Both the position numbers and the translations under genes were made by a program. Source: Nyssa sinensis (lineage: Eukaryota; Streptophyta; Magnoliopsida; Cornales; Nyssaceae). From it: DNA of 64,000 nt. The stretch covers positions 56,487,382 through 56,551,381 of the forward strand of contig CM018032.1 in the NCBI GenBank assembly GCA_008638375.1. The letters are read 5' to 3'. Shown here one piece after another: positions 24,969 through 35,675 of this stretch (the stretch's first letter is position 1; every line of letters begins with the position of its first letter). The notes under the pieces were generated by a model. It had not been told where the DNA came from, ran no database searches, and was given only the letters and a program-made list of their open reading frames with translations.

Positions 24969-25181
24969 ATGAAATGGGGACTTTGAACCCTAAAGTGCAG
25001 ACATCAGAGGCCCTTGGTCGGATCAGAAAAAAGAATTCAAGTGAAGCATCAAAGCATGTTGTGAGGCATCCGTGTAGCTGGGCTCGAGAAAGAAAATTCA
25101 CTGAAGTCAAAAACTGCGAAGCATTCACTGCAGAAGATTCCAAATGCTACATCTTCTCCACCCACAACTCTAAATTTGGAA
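24969..25181 (+). CDS. TPX2-like duplicated exon, copy 2
   Basis: 213 bases, a multiple of three, with the same phase at both ends as copy 1, so including it keeps the frame. It shares EMGT-NPK-QTS, IRKKNSSEASKH and the FST-NSK ending with copy 1, separated by about 360 bp. Part of a third unit (ATTGTGGATTGTGTTG) follows near 25225. Confidence 0.6.
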
Positions 25182-25271
25182 GTAAGCATATAATCTATAA
25201 TTGTTCCATTTTAGTTGAAAGCATCTAATTGTGGATTGTGTTGTAAATTTGCTTTTAATCTAGCACGTTTG

Positions 25272-25507
25272 CCAGGTACTGCTATCACACTAAACCTAGT
25301 TTGTAAACAGAAAGATATTCAGATTTTTTTTTTAATTGGAGATGTGTATAAAGTTATATAAAGACTGCATTGATATATATTAGGTATTTTTTCCAGGTAC
25401 TGCTATCACACTAAACCTGGTTTGTAAACAGAAAGATATTCAGATTTTTTTTTTTAATTGGAGATGTGTATTAAGCAATATAAAGACTGCATTGATATAT
25501 ATTATGT
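25272..25507 (+). repeat. 121-bp tandem duplication in the TPX2-like gene
   Basis: The segment starting CCAGGTACTGCTATCACAC at 25272 recurs at 25393 almost unchanged, including a T-rich run and the CTGCATTGATATATATTA end. It is non-coding and intronic. Confidence 0.9.
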
Positions 25508-26304
25508 CTATGGTACACAAATTATTATATCTTGTAAACATAGAAATTGAGAAGCATGTTCCTGTATCTCAATATGCTTAATGAATATTTTCCTTTATGA
25601 TGTAGCATGTGTATGCTCTGCAGAATTTTGTCTTGATTCTTGACAATGTTCAAAAAATATAGTTTCTTACCTTTTTCTTTTTAGTAATGAACTGATATCC
25701 CCATGCAGGATCGTGAAGACCTGATTGCAAGACAGAAGCACCAGCTTATAAGGCATTCAGTGTTTTTCCTGAACTTTCAAGCAATATCAATACTCCCTCT
25801 GTCAGAATCTCATGAATTGTTACCTTGCTGTGTGGCGGAAAAAATGTTAAACAAACCAGGAAGACAGGCTCTTCACTTCTAACTCCAGCTCTGAAGAAGG
25901 GTGAATCTAGAATATGCCAATCTACAAGCAGGTCAATCAGCAACCTCATTAAGTGCTCTTTAATAATTTATCATTTCTGATTTCCTGATCTTGATCAGTT
26001 GATGTTGTAGGCCCAATCCAACATTAAATTCAACCAAGAAAACTGTTAAGCCAGGTGTTCCAACCATCAATCTTATAAGTATTGGAAAAGAAAGAAAGGG
26101 GGAAAAGGCAAGTGTTCATTAATTATTTTTGAAATCTCCTTGGTCTTATGGATGTTGCATTAAGGGTGGACTTTGGAAATATATATTTCATTTATTGCTC
26201 CAGTGAATGCTGTATGTTGTGTTAATTTGTAGAAGATATATGGCCCTGGCTACTTGAGTCTAGTATTATTGAAACATATCAGTTGTCTTACCGAACTCGA
26301 GCTG

Positions 26305-26307
<3 letters not shown>

Positions 26308-26354
<47 letters not shown>
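26308..26354. repeat. (CT)n microsatellite
   Basis: An uninterrupted CT dinucleotide run in intron or intergenic DNA of the TPX2-like locus. Confidence 0.95.
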
Positions 26355-26358
<4 letters not shown>

Positions 26359-26659
26359 CAAATATTGATTGTGTGAAAAAAAGCTACTAGAATATCCACG
26401 GTGGTATTATATTTTATACTGAGATTTTTGTTTTTTATTTTTTTATTTTTGGGACAATTTATACTTACTGCTTGTACATGGACTACTTACAAACTCAATT
26501 GCAAGCATCATCTGTTTTTGGCCATTCTAGATCTGCAGTTGTTATTAGGATTCTAGTTTATTGTCTTTCTCATCAGTTAAAGCATAGCATTCTACTCTGG
26601 TATCTCTTCTAGTCTTACAGTTGGATTGAGCCTAATTGGCTTACTTATTGTGTTCACAG

Positions 26660-27027
26660 TACTACAGGAAAATGCATTATTAGCGACGCTCACGTGCGTC
26701 GCTAAAGGTATTTTGCAACGCATATCACGCATCGCTAACAACGCCACAAATAGTAGCGTTGCCAATACTATTAGCGACGGACACATCTCTAAGCATCGCT
26801 GCATGTAACTATTAGTGATGCATGTCAAGCCTCACTAATAATTCTTCACGTGTGTCACAAATACTAGACAAGACCGCAAAATGCGTCGCAAAAGACCACC
26901 ATTAGCAACGCACAGAGGGCATCGCAAAAGACCACCATTAGCGACGTACACTTGAGCGTCGCTAATAGTGGCCTTTTGCGACGCCCTTTGTGCGTCGCTA
27001 ATGGTGGTCTTTTGCGACACCCTCTGT
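26660..27027. mobile_element. Truncated CACTA terminus with TTAGCGACGC repeats
   Basis: It begins with a one-base-mutated CACTA end (TACTACAGGAAAATGCA) and carries many TTAGCGACGC / GCGTCGCTAA motifs like those of the 15.4 kb element at 28028. An inverted pair of about 45 bases (26885-26929 against 26966-27012) forms a strong hairpin around GACCACCATTAGCGACG. It ends abruptly against Copia sequence at about 27027, so the other terminus is lost. Confidence 0.75.
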
Positions 27028-27777
27028 GATTGGGCAGGCTATCTTGATGACCGAAAGAGCACATCAAGTTATTTGTTCAGTTTGGGTTCAAAGGTGATCT
27101 CATGGAATTCAAGAAAGCAAAGGACTGTTGCATTATCATCAGCAGAAGCATAATATATTGCAGCAACATATGCAGCATGTGAAGCTGTCTGGTTATGAAG
27201 AATTTTGGCTGATTTGCAACAAAAGAATGAGGAGCCTACAATCATCTTCTGTGACAATAAGTCAAACATAGCAATGACCAAAAATCCAGTATTTCATGCT
27301 AGATCAAAACATATTGAGCTTCAGCACCATTTTATTCGAGATTTGGTGAACAAAGGAGAAATTTGTTTGGAGTTTGTCAACACCAATGATCAGCCTGCTG
27401 ATATACTTACCAAGGCTGTAGCTTCTGAAAAATTTGAGCAATTCAAGATGCAACTGAAAATCACAAATTAAGAGGGGGTGTTAGAAATTAATTTGCAATT
27501 TTCAAAAGTCTAGAAGTTTTATGCTCGAGTCCTCCCAGAAGTTTTTTCATCTCCCAAAATGTTTAGGTGGCTGTTATTAATTTTTTCTTAATCTTTTATG
27601 TAATTTCTTATATAAGGAGAGTTATGGTACAAGTTTTGTAAATTATCAGAGTCTAAAGCATTGCAGGAGCAGCAGCTCTGCAACTTTCCTTAACTTTTAT
27701 ATCCAAAGTGTTCTGTAGTAGAAAAATACTCTGTTTTCTCATTGTTTTGTCCACTTTGCTTCTAGTCTGCCCCAACA
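27028..27777 (+). mobile_element. 5'-truncated Copia element: RNase H end plus 3' LTR
   Basis: Copia RNase H starts mid-protein at DWAGYLDDRKSTSSYLF, continues through EPTIIFCDNKSNIAMTKNP and HIELQHHFIRDLV, and ends normally at a TAA (27469-27471). Two in-frame stops break it (TAA at 27151, TGA at 27196). A purine tract AAGAGGGGG then leads into an LTR from 27479 (TGTTAGAAATTAATTTG) to 27777 (CTGCCCCAACA), with TG...CA ends. Everything 5' of RNase H is missing. Confidence 0.85.
27479..27777 (+). repeat. 3' LTR of the truncated Copia element
   Basis: About 299 bp, TG...CA ended, directly preceded by AGAGGGGG. A TATA-like TATATAAGGAGAG lies near 27610. It has no partner LTR in the window. Confidence 0.75.
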
Positions 27778-28027
27778 TTATATACATATGATACTAAACA
27801 ATGCTGTGTCACAACACCAAGAGACTGAAGCTACACGGTTGGTTGTTGGCCCAGATCCCCTGTGGCCGTTGTGACTAAGTTCAGAAGTCTCTGAGTCATC
27901 ATTAGGAGTAGCTACCTCATTTATATTTCTGGATTCTACATGTTTCCACAATTTTATCTGTATCACCATCATGTATTCACATGCCTCGAGGTGCAATGCA
28001 GTGAGGTGTAAATTCGAGTGGTTATAC

Positions 28028-28322
28028 CACTACAAAAAATAACAGTTTTAGCGACGCACACTGTGCGTCGCTAAAAGTGACATTTTGCGACGCACAGTGT
28101 CACTTTTAGCGACGCACACTGTGTGTCACTAATAAAGCTGAAAAAAATTAATAAAAAAAAAGGTTTGCCGCCAAAAATTGGCGCCTAAGTATTGGCGACG
28201 CCCTGGTGGCATTTAGCGACGCACCGGTGCGTCGCAAATAGTCAATTTCGAGGACCTCGCGTCGCAAATTTGACAGACGGAGTATTAGCGACGCGCATTG
28301 GGATTATTAGCGACGCACACTA
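28028..28322. promoter_or_regulatory. 5' subterminal repeat zone of the CACTA element
   Basis: TTAGCGACGCAC and its complement GTGCGTCGCTAA occur repeatedly in both orientations. Some are paired as short palindromes (GCGACGCACACTGTGCGTCGC at the left end). In En/Spm elements such motifs bind the TNPA protein and control transposition. Binding here is inferred from position and pattern. Confidence 0.8.
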
Positions 28323-28490
28323 ATAACCCCATATATATATTCTCGATTTGCGCCGTTTCCAAACCCTCTTTCTCTCACAAACCCTCTTTCTCTCTCACAG
28401 CGCCGTTTCCATCCATTTCCATTGTTTCCAAAGGGATTGAAGCTTGAAAGTGAAGGGGAAAACACATCACTGAGTTCACGAAACCCATCA
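28323..28490 (+). promoter_or_regulatory. CACTA internal promoter and non-coding leader exon
   Basis: CCATATATATATTC (about 28329-28341) is a TATA box in the right place after the subterminal zone. It is followed by a CT-rich leader and a donor-like CAG|GTAAACAC at 28490. I infer a 5' untranslated exon spliced over a long intron to the TNPD start. Confidence 0.5.
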
Positions 28491-31400
28491 GGTAAACACA
28501 TCCGTTTCCTTTGACTGATTATATTAATTTACTGATTATATACTGTACCATGTCATTGAACTTTGGTTGTTATGTAAAACCTATGAATTGTAATTTAGAT
28601 TGTAAGATTTTCAGTGGCATCTTGGTTTCCTAAAAGAGTGAATATATTTAATCTCTTCTACAATTCAAAAGAAAAATACGTCACTAGCAAAAATAAATAA
28701 AAAAAAACCGCTATAAGAGTTGGAGTCATCACCGTTCTAATTGAGCAGAAATTTAACCTAATTTCATTAGTTGAAGAATCCTTAAGATGTTGCAATCTCT
28801 TTTCAGAGGAGATGGAAGATTATACTTGTTTCATATGCCATCATTTGTGCAACATAGTGATTATATTATAAAAAAAAAATAAAATTGAACAGAAATATTT
28901 TTGGAAAGTAGTTAGAAATTAAACAAAATGGGATCAAATAATTCTAACATGTAGAATAAGAGTTCCAAAAGCTGTTTCAATAAGTTGTTTGGATCAGTCC
29001 AAAAACTTGATCACATGAACTTGAACTTGTGTGATAGTTTTATTAGATAATAGAAGTTCAAAAGATGTAAAATTGATTAGATAATAAAATTCAATTGTAT
29101 GTTCAAATTCTTGTTATATGAAAATATGATAAAATATATTTGTTTAATTTTTTTCTTATTTGATGGGGGTAAAAAGTTAGAAATAATAATTACAATGCAT
29201 CAAATACTTGATTAAAAGTTACAAAGTCCTCTGGCTCTAACACTTAAAAAAACTATTTTAGACTAATTAAGAGTAATTCTAAATAAATAAAAGGTTCTAC
29301 TACCACTTAAATACATAAATATTAATTCTTTAAAAACTAATTTTAAAAATATAACAATAAATAATTAACATATATATGTAATATATATATATATATATAA
29401 AGTAAATTAAGTAAATTACCTTGTTTAGAGTTTTGTTCTATTATGTTGAAACCCTAGACCCAATTTTATTTATTTATTTTTCAAATTTTCACCTAATGAG
29501 TAATTTAAGTAAATTATTCCTTAAGATCTTGTTCATTTGTATAATATAAAAAGTTAATTTTCAAATTTTAATTTTTTTTCTTCACAACTTTTTTCTTTAA
29601 AAAAAAAAAGTTGTTCTTTGAAAATATTTTTTTTACTTTTATGATAGCCCAAAATACAGAAAAATATGTTAATAACTTAGTAATCATTTGGATGAATTGA
29701 AAAAAAAAAAACATGTCTTAATATGGGACAAAAATTAAAGTTCATTTGAATGAATCATTGATAATTGACTCCTAGATTAGGCAAACAACATGAGTAAATT
29801 GTTGTAAAAATAATCTAAAAAAAATAGAATATAAAAATAATACTTGGCTCCAAATTAAGTCAAAATAATCTCTTTTTACCTAGTGAGTGTATGTAGAACA
29901 ACTTATCATATATATAATGCATATGTATTTTTATATTTATTTAATTTTTATTTGTAGTTGAAAATAATAGGTCACATGATAATCTTATGCATTTTAGTTT
30001 AAGATTCTCGAGTTAAGTAGCAAATTATTTAAACTTAGTTTATTAAAATTGACGAGTTTTCATTTACAATCAAAATTTGCTTGTATATGTCTTGAATTTA
30101 GCTTCTAATTAAATCTGTTGCGAGTCAAGTTCGAGTAATTAATTTATATATATATATATATATTATAAAATTATTTATTAATTTATCAAGTCAAATTTCT
30201 TGTTTAAGTCTTGAACTAAGCTTCTAATCAAATTGGTGGTGAGCCAACTTCGAATAGTTCATTTTGTATGTAGTTGAAATTAATTGAGTTTTAAAATATA
30301 TTTAAGTTTAATATATTTATCCATAAATTTTAAATAAGTTTTTAACTGAGTCAATCATAAGATGAGCTAGAATATTTTGATTTGTTTAACAACATGAGTT
30401 GGAACTAAATATTATTCAACTAAAATTGTTTTAAAATTAAACAATGCTCGACTCTAAAACAAGTAAGAGAAACATCTTTATACCTAGTGATGTGCTAAAT
30501 TTATCACATAAAGGCACATTTATTTATTTTTATTTTTAGTTAAAAAAATTTAAGAAAAATCTCACATAATAATTATGTGTTTTTCATGCGTATAAGAGAA
30601 TAAGTATTATTTTATAAATTTACTTTTGGAAAGTTTTTAAGTATTATCCAAAATACTTGCACACATATTTAATTGGATTAATTGGTTAATGCCAAACATT
30701 AGCCTTAACATGATCCATCTGTCAAACCGAACATAATACAAAACCAAAAACAAAAACAAATATTAAAGATTGTAAAGGCGTGACCATGACAAAATGTTAT
30801 TTCCCCTGAAAAAATGTGTGCTTGTGAGGTTAAAGAAATTTTTATTTTTTTTTTGTTTGGAAAGAAGAAATAATCATTTCCATTTTTATGAGTTTAGTAT
30901 TTAATCTCCATCGACTACCCAAAAAAAAATAAAACATTTAAAACATTTGTTAAAAAAAATGTTGAAATAAGATAATTAAACTTGATGCTACATTTCATGT
31001 GTATCAAGAGACAAAAAGGAACATTTAATTTAGTACGAACACTAGTATGTGAATAACTTTTAAAAATGCTAAATGCACATGTATGGTGTTTGTTTCAGTT
31101 CTGCTTTGATCACTTCATGAACTAAGTCATGAACTAGCATCAAGGATTTTATCCATTCAAGAATTAAAAAGAGTTCTTGAGTCCTATAGATTGAGAGATC
31201 AACTAGATACACCTGATCTATTAAGTCAGTTAGTGGTTTTAGGTAGCAATTGATTTGCTTTTGTTGGTTAAGTTGTTGTTGTCAGGTGCCAAGCAAATAA
31301 TTCTTGATGAATGACCTTAATTAATAGATAAAAATTTAATGCTAGGTGCTTTTACTTGTTATCAAACAAGATCAATATGTTTTGTATTGGCATTTTCAAT

Positions 31401-31935
31401 GCTATTGTTAATGGTTTTTTAAAGCAAAACTCTGTCTGACAATCAGAGTTTGCCCTTACACTAACGAATTTTTTTATTGCATTCATGTAAGCCTAGCCCC
31501 GTTCGGGAGTCATTTTCATCACATGTGAATCTCGTCGCGAAATTTATTCGCGATTGGGCTCGTGTGTATGAAAATCGATTCTTGAATTGTCCAGAGAGGA
31601 CAGTTCGAGAATGCATAAATCTGCATTGCAATCAATAGCGCATATGCTTGAATATTTCACTATGATAAAATTTCAGCACGGTCTCCTATTGTTCTCTGGG
31701 TATATATTTAGGCGTGTTAACGTCTATCTCGTATACTTGGAGATCCCTGGGGAGATGCTGCCGAAATTTTGTCCGAGTGGAATCAAGCATTTGATTGCTG
31801 CTGATTGCAATGTAGATTGTGCATTCACGAATGGGATAGGACCACCTTACCCTTTAGAAAGAAGTTGGAGGTGATAGGATTCATGTTTCATATTTATAAC
31901 GAGTATCATTTTTGACTTGTATTAGGTAGACGAAA
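28491..31935 (+). other. Long AT-rich leader intron of the CACTA transposase gene
   Basis: No coding capacity until about 31480. A 121-bp-period duplication is seen around 30085-30270 (CTTGAATTTAGCTTCTAATT / CTTGAACTAAGCTTCTAATC). At about 31480-31871 a more GC-rich, exon-like stretch appears with a perfect TCGCGAAATTTATTCGCGA inverted motif and a donor-like GGAG|GTGATAG, possibly a second leader exon. The acceptor GTATTAG lies just before the ATG at 31936. Confidence 0.45.
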
Positions 31936-34900
31936 ATGGATAAGAGTTGGATGGACTTGAGGGGTAGGCATTTGCCAGGGTATGTGAAGGGGATCAAAGA
32001 TTTTATTGAGTTTGCTCGTGCATCTGCAGATGGGAGAAATAGGATAAGATGTCCATGTAGGAGGTGCAATAATAGGGATTATATGCACATAGATGAGGTC
32101 AAAGAGCACTTACTGGAACACGGGATGGACAAGCGGTATACGTGTTAGGAATTTCACGGGGAACGCCGTGACGTACGAGTGGTATTTGATGATGAAGAAG
32201 AAGACGACGATGTTGACTTTGGTGATAATGTTGGGGTTGGTTACGAAGGCTTGCCACAAATGCTGGCAGACTTGCAGGGGGCTACAACTGGGGCGAGTAG
32301 TCACAGGAGTGACACGGGACCATCGACCGCGTTTGAGTCGTTGTTGAGGGAAGCAAGGCAGCCGTTATACCTGGGTTGTGATAAGTTTTGCAAACTGGAC
32401 TTTCTCGTGAAACTCCTTCATCTTAAGACCATCAACCGTTGGAGTAACAAATCAGTTACTATGGCCATTGAATTGATTAAAGCAGTGCTTCCTACTGGGG
32501 AGACCCTTCCGAACTCATATTACGAGGCGAAAAGAATATTAAGAGATTTGGGCCTCGGGTATATTCCCATACATGCTTGCAAAAACGATTGCATGCTATT
32601 TTGGAAAGAGACTGAACATTTGAAGGAGTGTACGGTGTGCCACGAACCCAGGTACAAGCTGAATGAAGGAAAGAAGAAGACAATTCCGCACAAGGTGCTT
32701 AGATATTTTCCCTTAAAACCGCGGCTATAAAGGTTGTACATGTCTCAGAAGACGGCAGAAGATATGCGGTGCCATAAGGAGAAGCGTGTTGCTGAGGAAA
32801 ATGTATGTAGGCATCCGGCAGATTCACAAGCTTGGGCTGAGTTTGATACAAATCACGAATGGTTTGCAAATGAGCCGCGTAATGTACGACTTGGTTTGGC
32901 TAGCGACGGTTTCAACCCGTTCGGTGACATGAGTAATGCCTACAGCATGTGGCCGGTGTTGCTTGTGCAGTATAACTTGCCACCGTGGAAATGCATGAAA
33001 GAACCATTTATCTACATGTCGTTGCTTATTCCAGGGCCGAAGTCTCCTGGTAATGAAATTGATGTGTACTTGCGTCCTTTAGTGGACGAGTTGAAGGAAT
33101 TGTGGGAGGTGGGAGTGGAGGCATACGACGTCTCTAAGAATGAGACATTTCAATTGCATGCCGCGTTACTTTGGACCATAAATGACTTTTCAGCATACGG
33201 GAACTTGTCTGGGTGGAGCACTAAGAGGTATCTGGCATGTCCAGTTTGCAATAAGGATGCATGTTCCGTACATTTGTCAAATAGGAGGAAAATATGTTAC
33301 ATGGGCCATCGTCGTTTTCTACCGCCATCGCATGGCTGGCGAAATCGGCAGAAGCATCTATTTGATGGACAAATTGAGCGCAGATTGCCACCTCCATTGT
33401 TGTCTGGCAAAGACGTGTTAGCGCAATTGGCAGTCATCCAACCAGTGAGGTTTGGGAAGATACCGGGTAGTAAAAAGAGGAAGCGTACTGATGTGGACTT
33501 AAATTGGACGAAGAAGAGCATATTTTTTGATTTGCCGTACTGGGAGACTCTTAAGTTGAAGCACAATTTGGATGTGATGCACATTGAGAAAAACATATGT
33601 GATAATGTGCTGGGAACTGTAATGAACATTGAAGGGAAGACAAAAGATAGTGTTAAAGCCCGGTTGGACTTGCAGGAGCTGGGAATAAGGAAAGAGCTGC
33701 ACTTAATACGTAGCGGTGATAAATATATCGTGCCTCCTGCACAGTATACGTTATCATCCCAGGAGAGAATGAGGATTTGCGAGTGGTTTAAATCGGTGAA
33801 GTTCCTAGATGGATACGCATCGAATATATCTCGGTGTGTAAATGTTATAGATGGGAAAATATCCGGATTGAAGAGTCATGACTGCCATGTCCTTTTACAA
33901 CGACTTCTTCCGGTTGCACTACGTGGGTATCTCACCGAACACATATCGACTACAATAACTGAGTTGGGTTGCTTCTTTCGAGAATTATGTGCGAAGACGT
34001 TGAATGTGCAAGTACTTGACAAGCTCGAAAGGGATGTTGTCGTGATCCTCTGCAAGTTGGAACAGATTTTCCCTCCAGCTTTCTTCGATATCATGGTCCA
34101 CTTAGCGGTGCATTTGCCTCATGAGGCAAAAATTGGCGGACCTGTCCAATACCGTTGGATGTATCCAATAGAAAGGTACATTTAATTTTGTCAATTATGT
34201 TATCTATCCATCCTAACTATTTTAATCTATAACTGATTAATTATCAAAACAGATATTTGCACACATTGAAGCAATATGTGCGTAACAGAGCACGACCGGA
34301 AGGGTCAATTGCTGAGGCTTACATTGATGCTGAATGTCTCACCTTCTGCTCTATGCATCTTGAAGATATTGAGACAAGGTTTAATCGTCAAGAGCGAAAT
34401 GCTGATAGATGTCCAGGGCAACAACGAACTGGCCTTGCGGTGTTTAATCAGACTGTGCGGCCAATAGGTGCCCGTATATATGAATGGTGTCATCCTCAAA
34501 ACTTGGAAAGAGCCCACTACACCGTGCTCAACAACTGCGAGGAGACATTGCCATATTTTAAGTAAGTTTATCGAAATCATTGCAATACTACGTTAATATA
34601 CAAATGTAAGTTACATATAACATATTTCATCTTATGCAGTGAGCATACGCTCGAGCTTCAGAGAGAACATGTATCAAGTTCTGATCTGGAGCAAAGACAG
34701 AAAAATTTGTTTCCAAAGTGGTTCGGAGATCACGTAAGAATATGTTTCAATTAATTGTAATTGTATTAGTTAATGCATTTGTATAGTGATAATTTTGTAC
34801 TTGTACTGAATTAATAGATGAAACTATTACGCCACCAACAATCTCCTGAGGCGTACGATCAATTATATTCCTTGGCATGTGGTCCTGATCAAAGAATATC

Positions 34901-35621
34901 CCGCTACACTGGTTTAATTGTTGATGGTGTTCGATTTCACACGAGGGAACGTGAGGTCATCCGACGAACACAGAATAACGGGGTCCTTGTTGAAGGAGAT
35001 GGTGACGGAGGACAAACTGTAGAGTACTATGGTGTTTTAAAAGACATCATACAGTTGCATTATTGTTACGGTCATTCTGTATATATTTTTAAATGTGATT
35101 GGTGGGATGTAACTAATAAGAAGACTGGAATGCAGATTGATAAGCACTTCATAAGTGTTAATACGTCACGTACGGCATTTAAAGATGATCCGTATGTTTT
35201 GGCATCAGTTGCAAAACAAGTTTTCTATTTGAAGGACACAAAAATAAGAGGTGATTGGCATGTTGTCCAAAAAATAAAAACTAGAAATGTTTATGATGTC
35301 CTAGAAGTTGGCGAGGAAGATGAAGAGTTGGAGAGGATTGAGGAGGCACTACAAGAAGAGTCTCAAACTGCACACGATGGTGTTGTGCGGCATGATCAGG
35401 AAGATGTTAGTTCGTATCGGTTGAATAGAACTGATGTAGAACCAATTCATGTCGTAGCTTCCGACGTCACCAATACCACACAATTAGATCCGAGGGATGC
35501 AACGTTCATTAATGATGATGATGACGAGGAAAGTGATTTTGATGATGATACATTGTTAGAGTATTGTACCGAGACTGAAGAAAATTCAAGTTCAGATGAT
35601 GATACAAACTCAGATGAGTAA
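31936..35621 (+). pseudogene. CACTA TNPD-type transposase, four exons, two nonsense codons
   Basis: Exons 31936-34175, 34253-34561, 34640-34733 and 34818-35621 join in phase with GT-AG introns. Domains in order: Transposase-associated (DKSWMDLRGRHLPGY…CPCRRCNNR), Transposase_21 (LPNSYYEAKRILRDLGLGY, DGFNPFGDMSNAYSMWPVLL, HNLDVMHIEKNICDNVLGT), DUF4218 (HDCHVLLQRLLPVALRGYL, GPVQYRWMYPIERY, YVRNRARPEGSIAEAYI), DUF4216 (YYGVLKDIIQLHY…KCDWWDV) and a very acidic tail. The enzyme cuts the element's ends. In-frame TAG at 32146-32148 and TAA at 32728-32730 (in place of a likely Gln in RLQRLYMS) break the first exon. Everything else is intact. Confidence 0.92.
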
Positions 35622-35675
35622 TTGTAATAGGTGCTACATGTGGTAAGATCAAGTGTAATGGATATTCAATTTTAT

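Larger units (their letters stand above)
23840..26111 (+). pseudogene. TPX2/WVD2-like microtubule-associated protein gene, N-terminal exons, probably broken
   Basis: Exon 23840-24232 (acceptor GACAG, donor GTGAAC) encodes SDSISFGRFENEPLFWERRS, then EEVERYSEPGSVNQKKEYFE. This is the N-terminal signature of plant TPX2-domain WVD2-like proteins, which bind microtubules. Exons 24599-24809 and 24969-25181 are near-copies of each other (EMGTSNPKMQTS / EMGTLNPKVQTS, then IRKKNSSEASKH). A candidate exon at 25709 (DREDLIARQKHQL) does not join in phase and meets TAA at 25880-25882. The reading resumes one frame over (LTPALKKGESRICQST). A further exon-like piece is at 26011-26111. No TPX2 C-terminal domain is found. 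First exons upstream (23377-23839) were not identified. Confidence 0.6.

Noticed and set aside
26968..27153. An apparent protein with repeated CDAL/VVFCD motifs
   Set aside because: It is the in-frame reading of CACTA subterminal repeats running into a Copia RNase H. The motif comes from the TTTTGCGACGC-type repeat, not a real protein.
28028..28322. A CRISPR-like array of spaced repeats
   Set aside because: The repeats occur in both orientations with variable spacing between CACTA ends, which is the subterminal pattern of En/Spm transposons in a plant genome.
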